Origin: an archaeon
GTDB lineage: Archaea; Thermoplasmatota; Thermoplasmata; Methanomassiliicoccales; Methanomethylophilaceae
Reading direction: 5' to 3'
Length of the DNA: 5,172 nucleotides
Assembly: GCA_024399225.1 (NCBI GenBank)
Contig: JAKSHV010000092.1
Span: 1 to 5,172, forward strand
The position numbers were made by a program, and so were the translations under genes. This document shows, piece after piece, positions 1 to 4,931 of this stretch. A model generated the notes under the pieces. It made no database searches, was not told the DNA's origin, and saw only the letters and a list, made by a program, of their open reading frames with translations. Each line of letters starts with the position of its first letter. The stretch's first letter is position 1.

Positions 1-2
1 AC

Positions 3-89
3 AGGCAGCCCATGTCCACCGGAAGGAGGCTTGCCAGGATGGTCAAGGAAGGAATTGAGCAGGACAGGCTTGAGGAGATCGTCTCATGA
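3..89 (+). CDS. 3' end of an unrecognised protein (partial, 28 codons visible)
   Basis: The frame is open from the window edge to a TGA at 87-89 and encodes a charged, helix-prone tail (visible residues include STGRRLARMVKEG and a last stretch EEIVS). I do not recognise the family from so short a piece. It is preferred over the other frames for two reasons. Its stop overlaps the next start as ATGA (86-89), and the next gene's ribosome site GGAG (74-77) lies inside its last codons, the same coupling seen between the three genes of the minus-strand operon. The real start lies outside the window. A second frame is also open here (31-327), but it runs antisense to nothing and crosses the following signal-peptide gene, so it is treated as spurious. 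The reading frame is fairly likely; no function is claimed. Confidence 0.6.
   Translation, partial: RQPMSTGRRLARMVKEGIEQDRLEEIVS
74..77 (+). promoter_or_regulatory. Ribosome binding site (GGAG, 8 nt before ATG 86)
   Basis: GGAG at 74-77 is followed by 8 nt and then ATG at 86. It lies inside the last codons of the upstream gene, so translation of the two genes is probably coupled. The same GGAG-N8-ATG geometry occurs at 3548 and 1800 on the other strand, which supports 86 rather than the adjacent ATG at 89. Confidence 0.7.
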
Positions 90-694
90 TGGGACACAAG
101 AACCTCAGCAAATCCGTCGCAATCTCTGCAGCACTGCTGATGGCACTCTGTGCCTTCGCAGTGTTTGCTGTCGAGGACTCCGATGCAGAATCATTCGGAA
201 GCAACGATGTAAAGGTCAGCGGATTCAAACAGGACAAAGCTGGAACCATTACCGTCACTGTTCACGAATGTGCACCCGAACATGTTGTGAAAATCGTCGC
301 ACTCGAAGATGGAGTCATAAAAGGTGAAGGCGCAGAGATTGCTCATGAGGAAGATGTTGCTATTTCCATCAGCTTCAAACTGTCTCAGGGAACTCATGAA
401 ATTGTTCTCAAAGGATATGTCGATGGATCTGAATTCGGAGTTCCCCAGTATGTGACCGTGGAATCCGCAGACAACATCTGGTCCCATGTCACCTCCTACA
501 TCGTACTGATCGTAGTCGTCATCGTGGTCATCGTCATCGCAGTTCTCTACATCCGCGCAAAGCCCAACAACAAGCCTACCACCACCTTCACTCAGCTTGA
601 GGAAGAGAAGAAGGCAGCACGCGCAGAGAGCACCAAGGCAGCTGCACCTGCAAAGACCGAGAAGGTCAAGTACACCAGCTCCAGAAGGAAATAA
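86..694 (+). CDS. Small secreted, C-terminally membrane-anchored protein (hypothetical)
   Basis: The protein has 202 aa and its family is not recognised. Residues 1-28 form a Sec-type signal peptide: Lys5 and Lys9, then a hydrophobic stretch ending AVFA. Possible cleavage points are after Ala28 or after the DSDA at 31-34, an acidic segment I associate with exported proteins of Methanomassiliicoccales. Residues about 40-128 form the exported part, with alternating hydrophobic patterns (GTITVTV, AISISF, HEIVLKGYV, QYVTVE) that suggest an Ig-like beta-sandwich; it has one Cys (63). Residues about 137-156 form a single Ile/Val-only membrane helix. Residues 157-202 form a Lys/Ala-rich basic tail, expected inside the cell. 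The inferred topology is therefore outside domain, one anchor, cytosolic tail. It overlaps the upstream gene by ATGA, so the two probably share an mRNA. It stops at TAA and a stable hairpin follows. It could be a cell-envelope adaptor or a partner of an exported complex; the sequence does not decide. Confidence 0.85.
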   Translation: MMGHKNLSKSVAISAALLMALCAFAVFAVEDSDAESFGSNDVKVSGFKQDKAGTITVTVHECAPEHVVKIVALEDGVIKGEGAEIAHEEDVAISISFKLSQGTHEIVLKGYVDGSEFGVPQYVTVESADNIWSHVTSYIVLIVVVIVVIVIAVLYIRAKPNNKPTTTFTQLEEEKKAARAESTKAAAPAKTEKVKYTSSRRK

Positions 695-705
695 ACCTAT
701 TCACA

Positions 706-723
706 GCCACCCTTCGGGGTGGC
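706..723 (+). terminator. Perfect 7-bp hairpin with UUCG loop after the membrane-protein gene
   Basis: GCCACCC (706-712), loop TTCG (713-716) and GGGTGGC (717-723) form a perfect stem closed by C-G, the extra-stable cUUCGg tetraloop. It begins 12 nt after the TAA stop and is followed by a pyrimidine-rich ATTCTTCTCT, not a clean T-run. It resembles a bacterial intrinsic terminator. Archaeal polymerase usually stops at T-tracts without needing a hairpin, so it may instead protect the 3' end of the mRNA. Confidence 0.55.
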
Positions 724-907
724 ATTCTTCTCTACAACTTTCGTTCGGGATCACAACATACCTAGACATCTGATTATCTCACGAATCTCAGACGTTGGCT
801 GGTGCAAATAACATCAGGACTGATAGTAAGTTTTTGGGAGCATAATTATCCAAAAAGTGGGAAAAAGGGTAAGAGGTTTAATTGAAGTCCGCTGAACACT
901 TTCGCGA
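724..907. other. Intergenic region between convergent genes, no gene seen
   Basis: No reading frame with a start and a ribosome site is visible on either strand; the longest ATG-started frame I found by eye is about 22 codons on the minus strand. I see no tRNA T-loop or other RNA signature. It contains three copies of ATCTSA at 768, 776 and 785, and the convergent T-tract/inverted repeat described separately. It most likely holds the 3' untranslated ends of the two facing transcripts. Confidence 0.6.
831..866. terminator. Bidirectional T-tract terminator region with 7-bp inverted repeat
   Basis: TTTTTGG at 831-837 pairs with CCAAAAA at 850-856 around a 12-nt AT-rich loop. On the plus strand T5 lies at 831-835. 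On the minus strand T5 runs lie at 866-862 and 856-852. Archaeal transcription commonly ends at short T-runs, so this block could end both the plus-strand transcript coming from 694 and the minus-strand transcript that passes its stop at 908. Confidence 0.45.
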
Positions 908-1177
908 TCAGTTCTTCTTCTGTATTGCCTTTGCCTTCCTGATGGCCTTGGTAATCAGGATGGACATGACAACTGCGATGATGGTGACGAGAACTGCGTA
1001 GACATAAAGTCCAGCCATCTCTCCCATCTCGGTGTCCTCGAAGAGTTTACCGATGGTGTATTTGATTGCCTCGTTCCATGCAAGTGCAGCAACAAGAGAG
1101 AATGCTGCAATGATGAGGGAGGACATTGCCTGAAGAACCTGTACTTTGAAAGTGTCATTTTCGTCGTAGTCAACCAT
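908..1177 (-). CDS. DUF5654-like two-helix membrane protein
   Basis: The protein has 89 aa. Residues 1-10 are acidic. Residues about 18-36 form a first membrane helix containing the conserved-looking AALAWNEAIK stretch, which I recognise from the small DUF5654 family of archaea and bacteria. A short polar loop (KLFEDTEMGEMAG) follows, then a second helix at about 55-76 and a basic tail ending KAIQKKN. The length fits the family, whose function is not known. By the positive-inside rule the basic C-terminus should be cytoplasmic, and with two helices the N-terminus would be too. The gene stands alone: it has its own TATA box (1207-1214) about 33 nt upstream of the ATG and no Shine-Dalgarno, so the mRNA is probably leaderless. 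The stop is TGA. Family assignment is by pattern recognition only. Confidence 0.8.
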   Translation of the reverse strand: MVDYDENDTFKVQVLQAMSSLIIAAFSLVAALAWNEAIKYTIGKLFEDTEMGEMAGLYVYAVLVTIIAVVMSILITKAIRKAKAIQKKN

Positions 1178-1206
1178 AATGATCGACTACGCAATTACAA
1201 AGGACC

Positions 1207-1214
1207 TTATTAAA
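1207..1214 (-). promoter_or_regulatory. TATA box of the DUF5654-like gene
   Basis: On the minus strand this reads TTTAATAA, centred about 33 nt before the ATG at 1177. With the usual archaeal TATA-to-start spacing of about 25 nt, transcription would begin around 1184, leaving under 10 nt of leader and no ribosome site, which implies leaderless translation. It lies within the near-palindrome CCTTATTAAAGG (1205-1216). Confidence 0.6.
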
Positions 1215-1230
1215 GGTAGTGGGTTTTCTT

Positions 1231-1306
1231 AAAAACTCAACCACAGAATTTCCATCATTTTTGACAGAATTGACAAGTTGTAAAACAGTGACGCAAATAG
1301 TGTCAC
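1231..1306 (-). terminator. Probable end of the prf1-argS-acetyltransferase transcript
   Basis: On the minus strand the acetyltransferase stop codon sits in a weak hairpin (GTGAC 1306-1302, GTCAC 1292-1288) followed by T4 at 1285-1282. A further T5 lies at 1235-1231, just before the TATA box of the next gene. Either T-run could end the operon transcript. The hairpin is only 5 bp, so the T-runs are the stronger evidence. Confidence 0.4.
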
Positions 1307-1800
1307 AGTTTGAGTTTGGGATCCTGCAGATCGATAAGTGCAACCTGACGGGAATCGATGAAGAATCCTATCTTCTTGTGAAGGAGGATCGAAGGAGCGT
1401 TGTCGGGCTGGATCATACTGTGTGCGACCTCGGCACCCTGAGCCTGACCCTCCCTGAGAACCTCTCTCAGAAGCCTGTAACCGATCTCCATCCTGCGGAC
1501 CATGGGATCGACACCCATATTCTCTATCCAGACAAGATTGGTCACATCGGCGATGTGATGGAGCATCTGTGCGAAGATGAATCCATAGATCTCGCCGTCT
1601 TCCTCGGCAACGAAGCTGAGTCCGCTGTCGAGGTAGACTTTGAAATGATTGGGGCTGCTCGCCCCGAGATTGTTCTTCCATTCCTCAGGAAAATCCTCCC
1701 ATTTGTTCTCAAGGGTCTTGGAGAAATACTCCTTCACAAGAGAGATCTCGAGTTCGCGGACCTTCTTAATGTCCTTGAGTTTCATGGGGCGGAATTCCAT
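1303..1800 (-). CDS. GNAT-family N-acetyltransferase, substrate unknown
   Basis: The protein has 165 aa, a complete GNAT fold that would transfer acetyl from acetyl-CoA to an amine. The N-terminal part starts MEFRPMKLKDIKKV, the usual 'R.....D' opening. The central strands SFVAEEDGEIYGFIFAQ are typical. Motif A is VDPMVRRMEIGYRLL (residues 97-111), which binds the CoA pyrophosphate. Motif B is NAPSILLHKKIGF (134-146). In motif A the first Gly of the usual R-x-x-G-x-G is Glu105. In motif B the common catalytic Tyr position is His141. The ATG at 1800 is chosen because GGAG at 1812-1809 stands exactly 8 nt before it; the GTG at 1806 would be 2 nt from that site. It is last in the prf1-argS operon, with 2 nt between the argS stop and this ATG. 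The placement suggests, but does not show, a translation-related target such as a protein N-terminus, ribosomal protein or tRNA. Confidence 0.85.
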   Translation of the reverse strand: MEFRPMKLKDIKKVRELEISLVKEYFSKTLENKWEDFPEEWKNNLGASSPNHFKVYLDSGLSFVAEEDGEIYGFIFAQMLHHIADVTNLVWIENMGVDPMVRRMEIGYRLLREVLREGQAQGAEVAHSMIQPDNAPSILLHKKIGFFIDSRQVALIDLQDPKLKL

Positions 1801-1802
1801 AC

Positions 1803-3548
1803 TCACATCTCCTCAGGAGCCTCGATACCGAGACAGCCAAGGACGTTTGCGAGAACGACCTTGGTGGCCTTTACGAGAGTAAGGCGGGCATCCCTGCTGT
1901 CACCGGCCTGAAGCACTGGCACTGCTGCATAGAACTGGTTGAATGCAGTTGCGACCTCGTGTCCGTAGGCGGGCATCATGTGGACGCGCTTGGTCTCATC
2001 GATATCCTTGAGAACGTTCTCGAACCTTGCAAGTGTCTTGGCAAGTTTGAGTTCGTACTCGTCGGTGAGCTTAGATCCATCGGTGTCCCATTTGACGTCT
2101 CCGGCCTTCCTGAGCATGCTGCATGCCCTGGCGTGGACGTACTGGAGATAGGGTCCGCTGTTTCCGTCGAAGCTGAGTGCATCCTCCCACTTGAAGACGA
2201 GCTGCTTGTCTGCTCCGACACGTACGATGTTGTACCTTACGGCACCGACACCGACTGCCTTTGCGATTGCAAGCATCTTCTCTTCGGAAAGGTCACTGCG
2301 CCTCTTCTTGATCTCCTCAAGTGCACGGTCGGTTGCCTCCTCGACGAGGTCGTCGAGATATACGACGACTCCCTTACGGGTGGACATCCTTCCCTCGGGA
2401 AGGGAGACGAATGCATAGAAGAGTGCTTCGGGCTTCTCGGTCCTGCCCATGATCTGTAATGCGGAGCAGAGCTGCTGTGATCCGAGCTTCTGATCCTCTC
2501 CGAGAACATCGATGACCCTGTCGGACCTGGAGAACTTGTCCTCGTGGTATGCAAGGTCCCTGGTGGTGTAGAGGGTGGTTCCATCTGCGCGGGTGAAAGT
2601 GAACTTGGTGTTCTTTCCGTGGATTCCGAAGTCTTTGAGGTCCACGAAGGATGCTCCGTCCTCGGTCTGTCCGGAATAGGGGGTGTTCTGCAGCTTGCGG
2701 ACGATCTCCTTGGCTGCACCGTTTGCGATGAAGGTGGACTCCCAGGTGTACCTGTCGAGTTTGACGTTCATTGCTGCGAGGGTCTCGTTGATTCCGCCGA
2801 GCATCGCCTCTGCGACCTTCTTGACGTGGTCGATGGTCTCCTGGTCCCCTGCCTCGAACTTCCTGAGGATTTCGGCGATCTCAGCCTCCATCTCGGGAAC
2901 CTGGAACACCTTCTTGTTGGCGACCCTGTAATTGTAGACGAGCCTGTGGTCGACCTTGTCGCGGTCATCTGCCTTCTCGGTCTCCTCGATCTCCTTCTGG
3001 ACCTCCTCGGGAGTGACGTTGGCCACTGCCCAGGACATCATGACGACCTGCTTTCCCACATCGTTGACGTAGTACTCGGTGGTGACGTCGTGTCCACGGA
3101 GCTTGAGGCACCTTGCGAGGGTATCTCCGATGATGGGGTTCCTGGCACGTCCGACGTGGACAGGACCGGTGGGGTTGGTGGAGGTGTGTTCCACGTTGAC
3201 CCTGATTCCGGTGGGTGCGGATTTTCCGAAGTCAGCATCTTTCTCGACAACCTCCTGGAGAAGGTCGGAGACAAGTGCGGCGTTGTCGATGTTGAAGTTG
3301 AGATATCCGTTAAGTGCGGTGAGTCCGGTGATGAGTCCGCAGGGGACTTTGATCTCGGATGCGATCTTCTCGGCGATGGCAACGGGGGCCATCTTCAGTG
3401 CCTTGGAGAAGGTGAAACAGGGAATAGCCAAATCGGCATTCTCGGGAATCTCCTTGACGATCTTCACATCCTCGGGTGCCCCCATGGTTGCGAGTACCTT
3501 CTTGACTGCCGCCTCACATTCTGAAACAAACTGTTCCTGTACTTTCAT
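1803..3548 (-). CDS. argS: Arginyl-tRNA synthetase
   Basis: The protein has 581 aa, a class I synthetase that joins arginine to tRNA-Arg using ATP in the cytoplasm. Domains in order: the N-terminal ArgRS 'Add-1' domain (about 1-105); the Rossmann catalytic core opening EHTSTNPTGPVHVGRARN, with HVGR (131-134) as the HIGH signature in its archaeal form; DGTTLYTTRDLAYH (322-335); VLGEDQKLG (348-356); MSTRKG (388-393) as the KMSKS equivalent; and SGPYLQYVHAR (464-474), which leads into the DALR-type anticodon-binding helices (to 581). The length is normal and no key motif is missing. The start is ATG 3548, served by GGAG at 3560-3557 with an 8-nt spacer; the upstream GTG at 3557 overlaps that ribosome site and is rejected. 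It is the second gene of the operon, beginning 5 nt after the prf1 stop, and it ends in TGA 2 nt before the acetyltransferase ATG. Confidence 0.97.
   Translation of the reverse strand: MKVQEQFVSECEAAVKKVLATMGAPEDVKIVKEIPENADLAIPCFTFSKALKMAPVAIAEKIASEIKVPCGLITGLTALNGYLNFNIDNAALVSDLLQEVVEKDADFGKSAPTGIRVNVEHTSTNPTGPVHVGRARNPIIGDTLARCLKLRGHDVTTEYYVNDVGKQVVMMSWAVANVTPEEVQKEIEETEKADDRDKVDHRLVYNYRVANKKVFQVPEMEAEIAEILRKFEAGDQETIDHVKKVAEAMLGGINETLAAMNVKLDRYTWESTFIANGAAKEIVRKLQNTPYSGQTEDGASFVDLKDFGIHGKNTKFTFTRADGTTLYTTRDLAYHEDKFSRSDRVIDVLGEDQKLGSQQLCSALQIMGRTEKPEALFYAFVSLPEGRMSTRKGVVVYLDDLVEEATDRALEEIKKRRSDLSEEKMLAIAKAVGVGAVRYNIVRVGADKQLVFKWEDALSFDGNSGPYLQYVHARACSMLRKAGDVKWDTDGSKLTDEYELKLAKTLARFENVLKDIDETKRVHMMPAYGHEVATAFNQFYAAVPVLQAGDSRDARLTLVKATKVVLANVLGCLGIEAPEEM
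1809..1812 (-). promoter_or_regulatory. Ribosome binding site deciding the acetyltransferase start
   Basis: The minus strand reads GGAG at 1812-1809, then ATGTGAGT (8 nt), then ATG at 1800. The site is inside the last codons of argS and the argS TGA (1805-1803) lies in the spacer. The in-frame GTG at 1806 is too close to be served by it. Confidence 0.7.
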
Positions 3549-3553
3549 GAGAA

Positions 3554-4789
3554 TCACTCCACACTGTACCTGAGAAGTGCCGCGATGCCTCCGAATGCTT
3601 TGAGAAGCATCTCACCCTCTTCGGAATCTCCGGAGATGAGCTCCATGTTGGAGTTGTAGGTGTCGGAAAGCTCGAAGAAGCTGTCGATGAGATCCATACT
3701 CTCCACGATCTTTGCGTTTCCTTCGCAGGAGGGGCACTTGACGGGATCCTCGTCGTTGTCGGTGGTTGCCTCGAACACGTTTCCGCATCCACACTCGCAC
3801 TTGCAGCGGTATTTCCTGAGCTGGCTGGAGATAAGGAAAGTGTCGATTGCACCCATGTCGGCACATGCACGGACCTGTGCCTCACCGTATGCAGAGAGTC
3901 CGCCGGTGGTCTTCCTGATCTCTCTGAAGAGCCTCTGCATCATCTCCTTCTCCCATGCAAGGGACTGGTCGGCGATGGAGCCCTGGGCCCTGTCGACGAG
4001 TTCCTTGAGTCCGGACTCGTCGGTGTAACCGGTATCGATGAGGGGCTTGATAACCTTCTTCTGAAGCTCGTGGTGGAGGTACTGCTCGTTGTAGAAGAAA
4101 TCCTTGGTAGGGGAGTGTCCACCGATGATGATTCCCTCGAGGTCCTGGAGACTGTCAAGGAAACAGGTGGTGCAGTTGTCTGCGATCTTCTTGTAGAACT
4201 CGTGTGCCGCAATCTCGATAAGCCTCTCGAAACGGACGGATGACTGTCCTCCCTGGTGGTGCTTCGAGGGAACCATAGATTCGAAGTGCTTCAGGACCTG
4301 GATCCTGGGTCCGGAAAGGAGACCGATGGTCGCCTCCTTCCTGTCCATGACGAGGAGACCGTAGTACTTCTTGTCGATGAGCATGGACTCGAGGGGTTCG
4401 GTGAAGAACGAGGAGTCGCATCTGTAAAGGAATGCTCCGATGGGCTCCGGGGGGTTGATGGTGTACTGGACCATCTTGGTCTGGTCGCCCGCGCGGGGGA
4501 CCTCACCGCAGAAGATGACGATTCCGTTCGGGGGAACCTTGTCGAAGGTCTTCAGACGTGCCATGATGGAGTCGATGGCACCGGTGACGTTCTTCATTGT
4601 GGATTTGGATTTGATGTTCTGTGCCTGGCCGGCCTCGTCCCTGAGGTAAGCCATGGCGTCGGAGATCAGTCTTCCGAAGGGGACATACACCGAGATAAGC
4701 TCGGTGCCTCTTCCTCGGTAGTTCCTGATCTCTTCCATGGCCTTCTTAAAATCATAACGGGCCCTGTTTGCTGCATTATCGTTTGCCAT
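3554..4789 (-). CDS. prf1: Peptide chain release factor aRF1
   Basis: The protein has 411 aa, the archaeal class 1 release factor related to eukaryotic eRF1. It reads stop codons in the ribosomal A site and triggers peptide release. Domain 1 (about 1-140) carries the decoding elements GTE (28-30), NIKS (58-61) and the YxCxxxF motif Y122-C124-F128. Domain 2 (about 141-275) carries GGQ (180-182), which reaches the peptidyl transferase centre. Domain 3 (about 276-411) carries a Cys cluster C329-C331-C333-C335 and C352-C355, probably a zinc-binding mini-domain, and an acidic tail. The length is normal and all catalytic motifs are intact. It leads the operon with argS and the acetyltransferase. 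A TATA box (4838-4845) lies upstream. The leader holds a four-codon in-frame ORF ending in TGA just before the ATG, which may allow self-regulation. The window's own stops include no TAG, which would matter if the organism decodes TAG as pyrrolysine. Confidence 0.97.
   Translation of the reverse strand: MANDNAANRARYDFKKAMEEIRNYRGRGTELISVYVPFGRLISDAMAYLRDEAGQAQNIKSKSTMKNVTGAIDSIMARLKTFDKVPPNGIVIFCGEVPRAGDQTKMVQYTINPPEPIGAFLYRCDSSFFTEPLESMLIDKKYYGLLVMDRKEATIGLLSGPRIQVLKHFESMVPSKHHQGGQSSVRFERLIEIAAHEFYKKIADNCTTCFLDSLQDLEGIIIGGHSPTKDFFYNEQYLHHELQKKVIKPLIDTGYTDESGLKELVDRAQGSIADQSLAWEKEMMQRLFREIRKTTGGLSAYGEAQVRACADMGAIDTFLISSQLRKYRCKCECGCGNVFEATTDNDEDPVKCPSCEGNAKIVESMDLIDSFFELSDTYNSNMELISGDSEEGEMLLKAFGGIAALLRYSVE
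3557..3560 (-). promoter_or_regulatory. Ribosome binding site deciding the argS start
   Basis: GGAG at 3560-3557 on the minus strand overlaps the last sense codons of prf1. It is followed by TGATTCTC (8 nt, holding the prf1 stop TGA) and ATG at 3548. The GTG at 3557 shares its first base with the ribosome site and so cannot use it. Confidence 0.7.
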
Positions 4790-4795
4790 GTTGAT

Positions 4796-4810
4796 TCACA
4801 CCTTCAACAT
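4796..4810 (-). promoter_or_regulatory. Candidate four-codon upstream ORF in the prf1 leader
   Basis: The minus strand reads ATG TTG AAG GTG TGA (4810-4796), then ATC AAC and the prf1 ATG, all in one frame. The uORF ATG is about 32 nt from the centre of the TATA box, nearly the same distance as the starts of the two probable leaderless genes here. Its last codons contain GGTG (4802-4799), the only Shine-Dalgarno-like element for prf1, 9 nt before its ATG. It could be chance, given its tiny size. Confidence 0.35.
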
Positions 4811-4837
4811 TAATGAACCCCCTTAGTCGCACGCGTA

Positions 4838-4845
4838 TTATATAA
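4838..4845 (-). promoter_or_regulatory. TATA box of the prf1 operon
   Basis: TTATATAA lies at the centre of the 12-nt perfect palindrome TATTATATAATA (4836-4847). It is centred about 52 nt before the prf1 ATG, predicting transcription from about 4815-4818 and a leader of about 26-29 nt. Because it is palindromic it could in principle bind TBP in either direction, but pyrH has its own closer box. Confidence 0.65.
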
Positions 4846-4895
4846 TAGTCGGTGGCGGACGCGCACATGGGCTGTTAGCGGCCACAGAAGAAGGG

Positions 4896-4902
4896 TTTTA
4901 AA
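4896..4902 (+). promoter_or_regulatory. TATA box of pyrH
   Basis: TTTTAAA preceded by the purine-rich AAGAAGGG, a plausible BRE. It is centred 33 nt before the ATG at 4932, so transcription should begin around 4925, leaving about 7 nt of leader. No GGAG-like site lies before the ATG, which fits a leaderless mRNA. Confidence 0.6.
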
Positions 4903-4931
4903 CAACACCACGATGACTGTTTAGTGTTATT

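Noticed and set aside
31..327. Plus-strand open frame overlapping the signal-peptide gene
   Set aside because: The product is Arg/Cys-rich without pattern, whereas the overlapping frame has a signal peptide, a membrane helix and a proper ribosome site.
741..756. GTTCGGGATC resembling a tRNA T-loop
   Set aside because: No paired T-stem, acceptor stem or anticodon arm can be drawn around it.
1798..1806. GTG at 1806 as the acetyltransferase start
   Set aside because: It lies only 2 nt after the GGAG site, while the ATG at 1800 has the same 8-nt spacer as the other coupled genes here.
1219..1911. Plus-strand open frame (230 codons) opposite the acetyltransferase
   Set aside because: It covers a well-supported GNAT gene on the other strand and crosses into argS. 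Its product shows no family pattern.
2544..3524. Long plus-strand open frame (326 codons) opposite argS
   Set aside because: It is antisense to a clear arginyl-tRNA synthetase, has a biased Gly/Val/Leu/Asp composition typical of a codon-bias shadow, and has no recognisable domain, promoter or ribosome site.
3546..3557. GTG at 3557 as the argS start
   Set aside because: It overlaps the GGAG that serves the ATG at 3548 with an 8-nt spacer.
4256..4813. Plus-strand open frame (185 codons) opposite prf1
   Set aside because: Antisense shadow of the release factor gene, ending in the prf1 leader, with no start signals.
4867..4878. Mini-ORF ATG GGC TGT TAG on the plus strand, near the distance expected from the palindromic TATA box
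   Set aside because: Three codons only, with no independent evidence that the box fires in that direction. pyrH has a closer box.
4852..4885. Inverted repeat GTGGC/GCCAC between prf1 and pyrH
   Set aside because: Only 5 bp with a 24-nt gap, which is expected by chance in GC-rich DNA.
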